The notes beneath the pieces are model-generated. The model was not told the origin of the DNA and made no database searches. It was given only the letters and a program-made list of their open reading frames with translations. The position numbers and the translations under genes are program-made. This document shows, piece after piece, positions 8,350 through 19,079 of a stretch of DNA of 64,000 bases (position 1 is its first letter; the number at the start of each line of letters is the position of its first letter). This DNA comes from Geodermatophilaceae bacterium URHB0062 (lineage in GTDB: Bacteria > Actinomycetota > Actinomycetes > Mycobacteriales > Geodermatophilaceae): contig KK211088.1 of assembly GCA_000620185.1 (NCBI GenBank), positions 1 through 64,000 on the forward strand, written 5' to 3'.

Positions 8350-8383
8350 CAGGGGCGGCCCGCTCGGAAGCGGACCGCCCCTG
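8350..8383 (+). terminator. Hairpin between the convergent VOC and groL genes
   Basis: CAGGGGCGG...CCGCCCCTG stem of about 14 pairs with one mismatch and a CGGA-type loop. It can serve the VOC gene on the plus strand or act as a second terminator for groL. Confidence 0.65.
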
Positions 8384-8412
8384 CCGGGCAGTGCTGTAGT
8401 GCAGTGCGGCGG

Positions 8413-8461
8413 CCCCGTCCAGAGGCTCACCCCGAGCCTGCGAGGGGTGAGGAGGACGGGG
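8413..8461 (-). terminator. Two-part hairpin terminator of groL (dispersed-repeat core)
   Basis: Outer arms CCCCGTCC/GGACGGGG enclose inner arms CTCACCCC/GGGGTGAG around the loop GAGCCTGCGA. On the minus strand it starts 7 bases past the groL stop. The 12-mer CGAGCCTGCGAG inside it recurs at 57034-57045 and, inverted, at 48656-48667. Confidence 0.75.
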
Positions 8462-8467
8462 TGTTTT

Positions 8468-10601
<2,134 letters not shown>

Positions 10602-10754
10602 GTGTGTCTCCCACGTTTCGTGCGTGCGGACGGCCCCACGGTGCGTGGGGTCGGGGTCTCGCTCTTCCGCCCGTCGAACACGCGCGTGGAACTCGAACCG
10701 CGCGAGACGGTACAGGGGAAATGGCTGTATGCGGTACATCCACGCAGTACAGAG

Positions 10755-10788
10755 CCCGGATCGGGATGTATCCGTAACCCGATCCGGG
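10755..10788 (-). terminator. Terminator of thrC
   Basis: Perfect 11-bp inverted repeat (CCCGGATCGGG and CCCGATCCGGG) with a 12-base loop, 46 bases beyond the thrC stop codon. Confidence 0.7.
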
Positions 10789-10834
10789 GATCGGCACGAC
10801 CCTACGCGCGGCTACCCGGGTGCCGACCCTCGGG

Positions 10835-12136
10835 TCAGCTGATCAGACCGGTCGCCCGCACGGACTTCAGCGAGGGCTCCACCCGGTGCGTGAAGCCGAC
10901 CACCGGCGTCAGCGGGTCGAGCGTCTTCAGGCCCTCGCCGGTGTTGAGGACGACGGTCTCCTTCGCCGGGTCCAGCCGCCCGTCGCCGACCAGCTGCCGC
11001 AGCACCGCGATCGTCACGCCACCGGCGGTCTCGGCGAACACCCCGGTGGTGCGGGCGAGATCGCGGATGCCCTGCACGATCTCGTCGTCCCCCACCCGGC
11101 CGACGGCGCCGCCGGTGCGGCGGATCGCGTCGAGCGCGTAGGGCCCGTCGGCGGGGTTGCCGATGTTCAGCGACTTGGCGATGCCGAACGGCTTGACCGG
11201 CTTGACGACGTCCCAGCCGTTGTCGAACGCCGTGGCGATCGGGTCGCAGCCGGCCGACTGGGCACCGAAGATCGTCCACTCGGTGGCCTCGACGATGCCG
11301 GCGGCGGTCAGCTCGCGGAACGCCTTGTCCACCTTGGTCAGCAGCGAGCCCGACGCCATGGGGATGACGACCTGGGCCGGGATCCGCCAGCCGAGCTGCT
11401 CGGCGATCTCGTAGCCCATCGTCTTCGAGCCCTCGGCGTAGTACGGCCGCACGTTCTGGTTGACGAACGCGGTGTCCTCGAACTCGTCGGTCTCGGCGAG
11501 CTCGCTGGTCAGCCGGTTGACGTCGTCGTAGGAACCGTCGACGGCGACCAGCGTCTGGCCGTAGACCGCCGACTGCACGACCTTGCCGGGCTCGAGGTCG
11601 GACGGGATGAAGACGAAGGACGGGATGCCGGCGCGGGCGGCGTGGGCGGCCACCGAGTTGGCCAGGTTGCCGGTCGAGGCGGCGGCGATCTTGCGGTAGC
11701 CGAGGCCCTTCGCGGCGGTCGCGGCCATGCTCACGACGCGGTCCTTGAAGGAGTGGGTCGGGTTGGCCGAGTCGTCCTTCACCCACAGGCCGCCGGTGAG
11801 GCCCAGCTCCTCGGCCAGCCGGTCGGCGCGCACCAGCGGGGTGAGGCCCGGGTCGAGGCTCACCCGGCTGGCCGGGTCGTGACCCACCGGCAGCAGGGCG
11901 CAGTAGCGCCAGATGTTCTGCGGGCCGGCCTCGATCTGCTCGCGGGTCACCGCGCGCATCAGCCCGGGGTCGTAGTCGACCTCCAGCGGGCCGAAGCACT
12001 CGGCGCACGCGTGCTCGGCGATGAGGCCGAACGTGGCGCCGCAGTTGCGACACACGAGCCCGCGGGCGGGGTTCGGCGGCGTGGGGCCACCGGCGGTCGA
12101 GTCGGCCTGGGTGGAACCCGGAGCGGTCAGGGTCAT
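10835..12136 (-). CDS. thrC: Threonine synthase
   Basis: 433 residues. PLP-dependent conversion of O-phosphohomoserine to threonine. The PLP lysine is in NPTHSFKDR (about K131), with STGNLANSVAAHAARAG following and the phosphate loop GSLLTK. The N-terminus has two Cys pairs (CRNC and CAEC, about residues 29-47), a rubredoxin-like knuckle found in one actinobacterial subgroup. The ATG at 12136 has an excellent GAGGAGG ribosome-binding site. It is not in an operon with hom/thrB here. A terminator hairpin lies downstream. Confidence 0.95.
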   Translation of the reverse strand: MTLTAPGSTQADSTAGGPTPPNPARGLVCRNCGATFGLIAEHACAECFGPLEVDYDPGLMRAVTREQIEAGPQNIWRYCALLPVGHDPASRVSLDPGLTPLVRADRLAEELGLTGGLWVKDDSANPTHSFKDRVVSMAATAAKGLGYRKIAAASTGNLANSVAAHAARAGIPSFVFIPSDLEPGKVVQSAVYGQTLVAVDGSYDDVNRLTSELAETDEFEDTAFVNQNVRPYYAEGSKTMGYEIAEQLGWRIPAQVVIPMASGSLLTKVDKAFRELTAAGIVEATEWTIFGAQSAGCDPIATAFDNGWDVVKPVKPFGIAKSLNIGNPADGPYALDAIRRTGGAVGRVGDDEIVQGIRDLARTTGVFAETAGGVTIAVLRQLVGDGRLDPAKETVVLNTGEGLKTLDPLTPVVGFTHRVEPSLKSVRATGLIS

Positions 12137-12341
12137 GCGACGACTACCTCCTCATCTTCCCCGCGTCGGGCCGTCGAGCCGCGCGGGACGGAATTGGCAC
12201 CTCCCGGCCGGCGCGTCATCGCGTCGGTCGGCGGTTGCCGGGGCTTCGTCGGGCCGTGTCCCTCTGCCCCTCTGGATGAGTGGAACGGGCACGACTGTAC
12301 CCAGTGGGCGATCGGCGCTCGCGGCTGGTCAGGATGGGCCG

Positions 12342-13175
12342 GTGACCGCGCGCATCGTCTACACCGACCTCGACGGCACGATGGTCGGCCCGCGCGGCTC
12401 CTTCTGGCACACCGCCGGCCGCGAGCTGACCGACGGCCCGGCAGCTGCGCTGCTCGACCTGCACCGGGCCGGCGTTGCGTTGGTGCTGGTCAGCGGCCGG
12501 ACGTTCGAGCAGGTCGTCGAGGCGGCCCGGATCTTCGCCGCCGACGGCGCCATCGCCGAACTCGGCGCGACGATCAGCTGGGACGGCGGCCGGGGAGTCC
12601 GCCACCTCACCGGCGAGATGCCGGCCGAGCACGCCGGCCGGACGCCGATGGAGGTCCTGCTCGAGGACGGCGTCGTCCAGCGGCTGTTCGAGGAGCACGC
12701 GGGCCGGCTGGAGTGGCACGCGCCCTGGCACACGACCCACACGACCGATGCGCTGCTGCGCGGCCACGTCGATCCGCTCGCCGTCGACGCGTGGCTCGCC
12801 CAGCAGGGGCTGGGCTGGCTCACGCTCAAGGACAACGGCGCCCTGCCCGCCACCGTCCCGGCGGCCAGCGGCACCGTGCTGGATCCTGCCGACGGGCCGC
12901 CGCGGATCTACCACCTGATGCCGCGGGGCATCTCCAAGGGGCTGGCCATCGCGTGGGACCTGGAGCGCCGCGGCATCGCGCCGGCCGATGCGGTGGCGAT
13001 CGGCGACAGCGTGAGCGACCTCGAGATGGCGCCCGCCGTGGGCAGGCTGTGGATCACCGCGAACGGGGCCACGGTCGACGGGATGGCCGAGCTGCTGGCC
13101 GCCGTCCCCAATGCCGTCGTCACCGACGGCGCGGTGGGCGAGGGCTGGGCCGAGGCCGTCCGCGCGAGCCTGTAG
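12342..13175 (+). CDS. HAD superfamily (IIB) phosphatase
   Basis: 277 residues. The four HAD motifs are visible: YTDLDGT near residue 8 (nucleophile Asp), VLVSGRT near 50, the lysine in ISKGLAIAWDL, and IGDSVSDLEMA. The cap arrangement is that of the IIB group, which includes mannosyl-3-phosphoglycerate, trehalose-phosphate and sucrose-phosphate phosphatases. The substrate is therefore probably a sugar phosphate, which is inference. The GTG at 12342 places the DxD motif at the proper distance. The stop codon TAG is itself the left end of a 46-base palindrome shared with the convergent permease gene. Confidence 0.85.
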   Translation: MTARIVYTDLDGTMVGPRGSFWHTAGRELTDGPAAALLDLHRAGVALVLVSGRTFEQVVEAARIFAADGAIAELGATISWDGGRGVRHLTGEMPAEHAGRTPMEVLLEDGVVQRLFEEHAGRLEWHAPWHTTHTTDALLRGHVDPLAVDAWLAQQGLGWLTLKDNGALPATVPAASGTVLDPADGPPRIYHLMPRGISKGLAIAWDLERRGIAPADAVAIGDSVSDLEMAPAVGRLWITANGATVDGMAELLAAVPNAVVTDGAVGEGWAEAVRASL

Positions 13176-13218
13176 TGGAGTGCCACGGGCGCGTTTTCCG
13201 CGCCGTGGCACTCCACTA
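13173..13218. repeat. Palindromic element, copy 1 (38-base family), supplies both stop codons
   Basis: Perfect 15-bp arms (TAGTGGAGTGCCACG and complement) around an inner GCGC/GCGC pair. The 38-base core from GGAGTG to CACTCC (13177-13214) recurs at 32394-32431 and 48429-48466. The terminal TAG on each strand is the stop codon of the HAD gene (plus) and of the permease gene (minus). It probably works as a two-way terminator. Confidence 0.85.
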
Positions 13219-14115
13219 GCTCGTCACGTCGCGGCGGGAGAAGTGGCGGAACGCGAGAGCGGTGAAGACGGCGGCGTAGACCAGCGACTGCACCACGCCG
13301 CGGAACAGGTCCGAGGAGTCGACCGGCGTCTGCAGCAGGTCGGTCCAGGCGAACTCGTTCGCGGTCGGGAACCAGTCGCGGATCGACCCCAGCTGCTCGA
13401 CCTGGTCCAGGATCGCGAACACGAACATGGTGAACACGGCCCCACCGACCGCACCCAGGGGCGCGTCGGTGATCGTCGAGAACCAGAAGGCCAGCGTGCC
13501 GACGACGAGCAGGTGGACGGCGAGGTAGCCGAGCATCCCGGCCAGCCGCAGCATCCCCTCCCCCTGGTCGAGCGTGACGCCGATCGGGGTCTGGATGTCG
13601 TCGAACCCGAACGCGATGCCACCGGCGATCACCGCGACCGCCGTGAGCAGCACCATCGCCCCCACCGACTGCACCAGCGCGGCGATCCACTTCTGGCGGA
13701 GCAGCCGCATGCGTGGGACCGGGGTGGCCAGCGTGTAGCGCAGGGACCCCCACTGCGCCTCGCTGGCCACGGAGTCCCCGAAGCAGAGCGCGAACACGAC
13801 GACGAGGAAGAAGCCGGTCGTCGCGAACAGCACGAACAGCGTGAAGTTCAGCCCGCCCGACGTCGCGACGTCCACGAGGTTGATCCGGCTGTTCTGCGCC
13901 GCCTCGTCCGAGCCACCGAGCTGCAGCGCCGCGATGAGGATCAGCGGCAGGGCGACCATCAGCGCGAAGATGCCGATCGTGCGCCGGCGCTTGAACTGGC
14001 GGCGCAGCTCGACGGACAGCCGGAGCGTCCGCTCCGGCCGGTACCCGGCCACCGCCCCCGTGGGCTGCACGTGTTCGGCAGTCGTGACCATGAGTGCCGG
14101 ATCGGTCGCGGTCAT
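13216..14115 (-). CDS. ABC-2 type transporter permease
   Basis: 299 residues with about six hydrophobic segments. The first follows the basic stretch LRRQFKRRRTIGIF; an ABC-2 type core follows (SVASEAQWGSLRYTLATPVPR between helices is the usual cytoplasmic coupling segment). The ATG at 14115 overlaps the stop of the upstream ATPase fusion gene by 4 bases (ATGA), so translation is coupled and the two form one exporter. The substrate is unknown. The stop codon is part of a palindrome. Confidence 0.88.
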   Translation of the reverse strand: MTATDPALMVTTAEHVQPTGAVAGYRPERTLRLSVELRRQFKRRRTIGIFALMVALPLILIAALQLGGSDEAAQNSRINLVDVATSGGLNFTLFVLFATTGFFLVVVFALCFGDSVASEAQWGSLRYTLATPVPRMRLLRQKWIAALVQSVGAMVLLTAVAVIAGGIAFGFDDIQTPIGVTLDQGEGMLRLAGMLGYLAVHLLVVGTLAFWFSTITDAPLGAVGGAVFTMFVFAILDQVEQLGSIRDWFPTANEFAWTDLLQTPVDSSDLFRGVVQSLVYAAVFTALAFRHFSRRDVTS

Positions 14116-16988
14116 GAGCCCTCCCCCACGAGTGCCAGGAACGCATCCTCGAGCCGGCGGCGGGGCGTGAACTGGTCGACCCCGATGCCGGCGCCCACGA
14201 GCGCCTGCAGTGCGGCCGCCCGCCCGTAGCCGTCCAGCTCCGCCACCAGCCCCTCGTCGGTGCCGGCCGCGCGCACGCCGGGCAACTGCTCGAGGACGGC
14301 GATCGCGCGGTCGGTCTCGGCGTCGTCGGTCAGCCCTACGAGCACGGCGCCACCGGTACCGACGATCTCCTCCACCGTCCCCTGGGCGATCTTCTGCCCC
14401 TTGGCCATGACCACCACGTGGCTGCAGGTCTGCTCGATCTCGCTGAGCAGGTGGCTGGACACGATCACCGTGCGACCGGTCGCCGCGTACGAGCGCAGCA
14501 CCTCCCGCATGGCGTGGATCTGCGGCGGGTCCAGTCCGTTGGTCGGCTCGTCGAGGACCAGCAGGTCCGGCAGTCCGAGCATCGCCTGGGCGATCGCGAC
14601 CCGCTGGCGCATGCCCTGGCTGTAGCGGCGCACCGGGCGGTCGATCGCGGTACCGAGTCCGGCCACCTCGATCGCCTCGTCCATGTGCGCGTCGTCGGCC
14701 GGCCGGCCGGTCGCCGCCCAGTACAACCGCAGGTTGTCGCGGCCGGAGAGGTGCGGCTGGAGCCCGGTGCCCTCGACGAACGAGCCGAGGCGGGACAGCA
14801 CCGGAGCACCCGGCCGGGCGGCGTGCCCGAAGATGCTGATCCGCCCCTCGGTCGGCCGGATCAGCCCCATGAGCATCCGCAGGGACGTCGTCTTGCCGGC
14901 GCCGTTGGGCCCCAGCAGACCGAGTACCTGCCCGCGACGAACCTCGAAGGAGAGGTCGCGGACGGCGACGAAGCCGTCCTTGTACGCCTTGGTCACGCCC
15001 TCGAAGCGCAGCGGCACGTCCTCGCCGTCGGGCTCGACCGCCGTCACCTGGCGGCGACGACGTCGTCCCCACAGCATGGCCACGGCCCAGCCGAGCAGCC
15101 CGAGGACGGCGAGGACGGCCAGGAGGACCCACCAGCGAGAGGTGCCGGCGCCGGTGTCGGGTGCCGCCGCGACCTGGGGCACGGAGAGCGCGGTGTCGGA
15201 CGCGGCCAGGCCGACCGAGTAGACCGCCGCCTCGGACGGCAGGGCGAACGCCTGGTCGGTGGAGGACACCACCACCCGCATCGTGTGACCGGCCTCGAAG
15301 CGGTGCACGATGCCCGGCAGCGTCACCTCGACCGGCGTGGGCGCGCTCGGGTCGGTGGAGAGCCCGGTCAGCGCGAGTGGGGCCACCAGGCCGGAGGGCA
15401 GCGTCAGCCCGCCATCGGGTCCGGAGTCGTAGAGCTTCGCGAACAGGGTCGCCGAGCCGCTGGGCGAGGAGACGGCGAGCGTGACCGTCGGGGCACCGAC
15501 GACCTCCACCGCGGCGTCCAGCGGCCGGCTCGCGAAGACGGCGAACTGGCCGGGGATCTCGACCGCCGTCCCGCCGAGCGCCGCACCCAGTGAGCCGAGG
15601 CCCGGCACGGTCGTGATCGCCGCGGGGGTACCGCCGGCCGGCGTGACGACGGGCTGCGGTGAGCCGCTCACGGCGACCGACGTGCGCTCCACCGGCCTCG
15701 CGCCGTCCAGCCCCGGATAGTGCTCGGCCCGATCGGTCTGGGTGCCGCCCTGCACGGTACCGAGGCCCCCGGAGAGCCCGGTCGGCGCGGGGAACTGGAA
15801 GCCGGTGCCGGGGTCGGCGCCGATCCCGCGCAGGTGGAAGTCGAACCACGCGGCGACCTGCTCCCGCAGGTCGGCGGTGACCTGGTCCGACGCCTGCGCG
15901 TCGTGACCGCCGGCGTACCAGACGACCGTGACCGGCGTGCCGTTCGCGGCGATGCCCCGGGCATTGGCGTCGGCCTGGCCGAGTCCGAAGAGCGAGTCCT
16001 GGGTGCCCTGCACCAGCAGGGTGGGAGCGTGGACGCGGTCGAGCACCCGCGCGGGGCTGCTGCGGTCGAGCACCGCGCGGATCTCCGGCGTGAGCGTGCC
16101 CGACGCCGCCGCGGACTGGTAGGCCGCGCAGATGTCGGCGCGGAACCGGCCGCAGGTCAGCGCCTGCTCCACGGCGGCCGGGTCGGCCCCGGGGAGGCCC
16201 GTCGAGGGGCGACCGGACGCTGGAGCGCCCGTCGGCCCGCCGCCCGCTCCGCCGCCGCCGAGGGCGCCCAGCAGCCCGCCGGACGGCGCGGAACCGACCC
16301 CGAAGAAGAGGCCGGCCCACAGCCGCTTGTAGACGCCGGTGTCGGACTTCTCCGGTGTCGCCGCCGGGGTGGGCGCGTCCTCCACGCCCTGCTGCGACGG
16401 GAAGAGCGCCGCGGTCAGGGAGTTCCAGGTGATCTGCGGCGCGATCGCGTCGATCCGGTCGTCGTAGGCCGCGCCCAGCAGGGAGAGGGCCCCGCCGTAG
16501 GACGCGCCGGCGACGCCGACGCGCGGATCACCCGGACCGTCGAGGAGGACGTCGTCCCGCTTCGCGAGGACGTCGATCAGCGTGGAGAGGTCGGCGACCT
16601 CGTACCGGGGGTCGTCCAGGCCGATCTGTCCGGTGCTGCGCCCGAAGCCGCGGGCGGAGTAGGTGAGGACGACGTAGCCCCGGTCGGCGAGGTCGCGGGC
16701 GTCGCCGGCCACCGACTCCTTGCTGCCGCCGAACCCGTGCGCGAGGACCACCGCGGGGGCTCGCCCGTCCGTCGCCGCGCCGGGCACGTAGACGGTCGTG
16801 TCGAGCTCGACCGCGTCGGGCCCCGACCCGGACGGGATCCGGGCGTCCTCGGTCCGGACGTCGTCCGCGGCCGCGGGCTGCGCGAGGGGAACGAGACCGG
16901 TGAGGGTGAGGAGCGGGAGCAGGAGGGCCAGCGCTCCGCGGGCGCCTCGGCGCGGGCGGGAACGCACGGGCCCGGGGGCGGGACGCAC
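14112..16988 (-). CDS. Secreted X-Pro-peptidase-like hydrolase fused through a membrane helix to an ABC transporter ATPase
   Basis: 958 residues in four parts. (1) A signal sequence, residues 1-42, ending QPAAA. (2) An alpha/beta hydrolase of the S15/CocE type: AHGFGG near 84, nucleophile in GVAGASYGG (S163), acid in QGTQDSLF (about D331) and base in YAGGHDAQ (about H362), interrupted by a Gly-rich insert near 240-260 and followed by a beta-rich C-terminal domain to about 605. (3) One transmembrane helix at about 619-639, closed by GRRRRR. (4) A complete ABC ATPase from about 655: Walker A GPNGAGKT near 693-700, signature YSQGMRQR, Walker B LLVLDEPTNGLD. The predicted topology puts the hydrolase outside and the ATPase inside. 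The downstream permease overlaps by 4 bases. No frameshift or stop interrupts the reading. The start is GTG 16988. A function in exporting or processing a peptide is inference. Confidence 0.9.
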   Translation of the reverse strand: MRPAPGPVRSRPRRGARGALALLLPLLTLTGLVPLAQPAAADDVRTEDARIPSGSGPDAVELDTTVYVPGAATDGRAPAVVLAHGFGGSKESVAGDARDLADRGYVVLTYSARGFGRSTGQIGLDDPRYEVADLSTLIDVLAKRDDVLLDGPGDPRVGVAGASYGGALSLLGAAYDDRIDAIAPQITWNSLTAALFPSQQGVEDAPTPAATPEKSDTGVYKRLWAGLFFGVGSAPSGGLLGALGGGGAGGGPTGAPASGRPSTGLPGADPAAVEQALTCGRFRADICAAYQSAAASGTLTPEIRAVLDRSSPARVLDRVHAPTLLVQGTQDSLFGLGQADANARGIAANGTPVTVVWYAGGHDAQASDQVTADLREQVAAWFDFHLRGIGADPGTGFQFPAPTGLSGGLGTVQGGTQTDRAEHYPGLDGARPVERTSVAVSGSPQPVVTPAGGTPAAITTVPGLGSLGAALGGTAVEIPGQFAVFASRPLDAAVEVVGAPTVTLAVSSPSGSATLFAKLYDSGPDGGLTLPSGLVAPLALTGLSTDPSAPTPVEVTLPGIVHRFEAGHTMRVVVSSTDQAFALPSEAAVYSVGLAASDTALSVPQVAAAPDTGAGTSRWWVLLAVLAVLGLLGWAVAMLWGRRRRRQVTAVEPDGEDVPLRFEGVTKAYKDGFVAVRDLSFEVRRGQVLGLLGPNGAGKTTSLRMLMGLIRPTEGRISIFGHAARPGAPVLSRLGSFVEGTGLQPHLSGRDNLRLYWAATGRPADDAHMDEAIEVAGLGTAIDRPVRRYSQGMRQRVAIAQAMLGLPDLLVLDEPTNGLDPPQIHAMREVLRSYAATGRTVIVSSHLLSEIEQTCSHVVVMAKGQKIAQGTVEEIVGTGGAVLVGLTDDAETDRAIAVLEQLPGVRAAGTDEGLVAELDGYGRAAALQALVGAGIGVDQFTPRRRLEDAFLALVGEGS

Positions 16989-17003
16989 GAAGCGGCCAAC
17001 GGA

Positions 17004-17017
17004 CGAGGAGCGGAGCG
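17004..17017 (+). repeat. Short dispersed repeat CGAGGAGCGGAGCG
   Basis: A 14-base sequence in the gap before the hydrolase-ABC fusion gene; an exact inverted copy lies at 63630-63643. Two further GGAGCG units follow within 30 bases here. Confidence 0.5.
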
Positions 17018-17053
17018 TGTTCCGGGCGGAGCGAGAAGCGCCGGAGCGGCGGA

Positions 17054-18601
17054 TCAGGGCATCCAGTCGCCGGTGATGACGACGACCAGGCCGGGAGCCG
17101 CGATGCCGGCGGGCATCTCGAAGAACCGGGGCGTGGGGCCACTGACCACCTGGGAGAACTGCTTCATCAGGTTCAGCGCCGCCTGGCGCTGGGTCTCGTT
17201 CCCCTTGGTGAAGAAGACGGTCGTGGCGGCCACGTCGGTGCCGGTGTACGTCCCGATCGCCGGGGTCTCCCAGCCACCGCCCTTGATGGCCGCGGCGATC
17301 TTCGCCGCGAGGCCGGTGGTCTTGGTGGCGTTGAGGACGGTGACCGGCGCCTTCAGCGCGGGGTCCACCTTGGGCTCGACGACGACGGGCGCGGTGGGCA
17401 GCGTCGGCAGTGCGCTGACGGAGGGCACCTCGGCGCTCGTCGTCGTGCCGGCGGACGCCTGCGAGGCGGCCTCGCCCGTCTTGGGCGCGGTCACCTGGTA
17501 CACGCCCAGAACGCCCAGCGCGACGACGACCATGGCCACCAGGCCCATCAGGACGCGGGACCGACGCGGAGGCTTCTCCTCGTCCAGCGGGCTGATGATC
17601 GGCGTGCCGTTGCGCTTGGCCGCCTCCTTGCGGGCCTGATCGGCCGCCTGCAGTTCCGCGCGGCGCGCGGCGCGGCCGCCGGTGACGGGGCCGGACATGT
17701 GCTCGCGGCGAACGGGGCCCGCGGTGGCCGGGGCCGGCTCGTCCTCGAGGTCGTAGTTGTCATGGCCGGCCTCGTCGGCGTCGTCGATCGCGTCGTCGTA
17801 GCGCGCGCGACGGCCGGCGACGGAGCGCTCCGGGATGGCGCTGGTGCCGGGCGCGGGCTGCAGCCGGGCCGCGGCGATCGGGCCGGACAGGAAGTCGGCC
17901 TCGTCGGACGCCGCCATCTCGGCCAGCTCGGCGCGGGAGGGCTTGGTCCAGTCGCCGTAGGCGGGCGACGGCGCGCCCGCCGGCGTGCCCGGGCGACCGA
18001 GCCGCGGGCCGGGGACCGATCCACGGCCTGCCTTGGCGGGGGCGTCGGCCACGACGACCTTGTGTTCCGGTCCCTCGGCACGCCAGGAACGCCCGGCGCG
18101 GCCGGCAGCGGGGGCTGCCGACCGGGACCGGCGCCGCTCCGTGGGTGCGCCGGCGGGGGCGGGGACCTGTGCCAGAACGTCGGCGGCCACGGCGGGAGCC
18201 GGGATCTCGGGCGACGGCACGGCCTGGAACGGGGCCATCGTCGTGCGGGGGCCGGTCGTACGCGGGCCGGTCGGGCGGGAGCCCGCCGGGACGGGGGGCA
18301 GCGGCAGCCGGGACCGGGACATCGGGCGGGCGGCATCGGGCGTGCGGACGCCACCCGGGGCGGGCGGACCGGCGGCGGGGCGGGCACCCGGGCGGCGGCC
18401 GGCCTCGAGGGCGGAGTCGAGCACGCTGTCGCGGCGGCGGTCGGCGCGGAGGCGGCCGATGTCGGTCGCCTGGTCGCTCAGACCGGCGGCCGGAGACCCG
18501 CTCCACAGCGCATCGGGACCGTCCGTCCGGCGACGACCCGCGGCGACCGGGGCGTCGCCCCAGTCGACTCCGTCACTGCCTGACGCCGCGTGCCTGCCCA
18601 C
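17054..18601 (-). CDS. LytR_C domain membrane protein (VirR/Rv0431-like)
   Basis: 515 residues. A long, low-complexity, Pro/Ala/Arg-rich cytoplasmic region (1-355) precedes one transmembrane helix (SRVLMGLVAMVVVALGVLGV) and an extracytoplasmic Thr/Pro linker. The C-terminal ~95 residues are a LytR_C domain (APVTVLNATKTTGLAAKIAA, VFFTKGNETQRQAAL, ending VVVITGDWMP). It pairs with the DUF3263 gene 27 bases upstream, the same order as Rv0430-Rv0431 in M. tuberculosis, where Rv0431 (VirR) affects the cell envelope and vesicle release. The cytoplasmic part here is unusually long. The GTG start at 18601 is the first in frame after the upstream gene. Confidence 0.85.
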   Translation of the reverse strand: MGRHAASGSDGVDWGDAPVAAGRRRTDGPDALWSGSPAAGLSDQATDIGRLRADRRRDSVLDSALEAGRRPGARPAAGPPAPGGVRTPDAARPMSRSRLPLPPVPAGSRPTGPRTTGPRTTMAPFQAVPSPEIPAPAVAADVLAQVPAPAGAPTERRRSRSAAPAAGRAGRSWRAEGPEHKVVVADAPAKAGRGSVPGPRLGRPGTPAGAPSPAYGDWTKPSRAELAEMAASDEADFLSGPIAAARLQPAPGTSAIPERSVAGRRARYDDAIDDADEAGHDNYDLEDEPAPATAGPVRREHMSGPVTGGRAARRAELQAADQARKEAAKRNGTPIISPLDEEKPPRRSRVLMGLVAMVVVALGVLGVYQVTAPKTGEAASQASAGTTTSAEVPSVSALPTLPTAPVVVEPKVDPALKAPVTVLNATKTTGLAAKIAAAIKGGGWETPAIGTYTGTDVAATTVFFTKGNETQRQAALNLMKQFSQVVSGPTPRFFEMPAGIAAPGLVVVITGDWMP

Positions 18602-18628
18602 GGTGAGCGAATCTAATGGCTGTACGTC

Positions 18629-18952
18629 TCATTGCCCAGCATCTGCGGAAGATCTCTGTCGCTGTCGTGCCGAACGCAGCCGCCGGAGGCGCCGGACCAG
18701 CAGCGGATCGGCCGCGAGCGCGTCGGACCTGTCGACGAGCGCGTTGAGCACCTGGTAGTAGCGCGTCGGCGGCACTCCGAACTGGTCGCGGATCGCGGTC
18801 TCCTTGGCGCCGGGCCGGCGCCACCACTGCCGCTCGAAGGCGAGCATGTCGTGCTCCCTCCGGGACAGCCCCACGGGGAGGACCTGCGCGGATGCCTCCC
18901 CTGACCCGTCTGCCCGGGGCGGGGAGACCACCGGGGCGGGGTCGCTGATCAT
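18629..18952 (-). CDS. DUF3263 protein
   Basis: 107 residues. The core LSRREHDMLAFERQWWRRPG-AKETAIRDQFG-PTRYYQVLNALVD is the DUF3263 family, which looks like a small helix-turn-helix protein. The ATG at 18952 has AGGAGAGGG seven bases upstream. It is the first gene of a two-gene operon with the LytR_C protein. Its role may be to regulate that partner, which is inference. Confidence 0.88.
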   Translation of the reverse strand: MISDPAPVVSPPRADGSGEASAQVLPVGLSRREHDMLAFERQWWRRPGAKETAIRDQFGVPPTRYYQVLNALVDRSDALAADPLLVRRLRRLRSARQRQRSSADAGQ

Positions 18953-19079
18953 CGTTCGTCCCTCTCCTGCCGTACCGGCCACCCCTGCTTCGGGGAGGCG
19001 TCGCGGCGACCGTAACCGGGGGCACCGACGATTTCCGTCGACCGGTCGTGGGCGCCGCGGAACGCGGGTCGGGAGCCGG

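Noticed and set aside
13216..16320. A single 1034-codon frame running through the permease and on across the ABC fusion gene
   Set aside because: Only its last 299 codons make sense as the permease; upstream the other frame carries the hydrolase and ATPase motifs, and the ATGA overlap marks the true junction.
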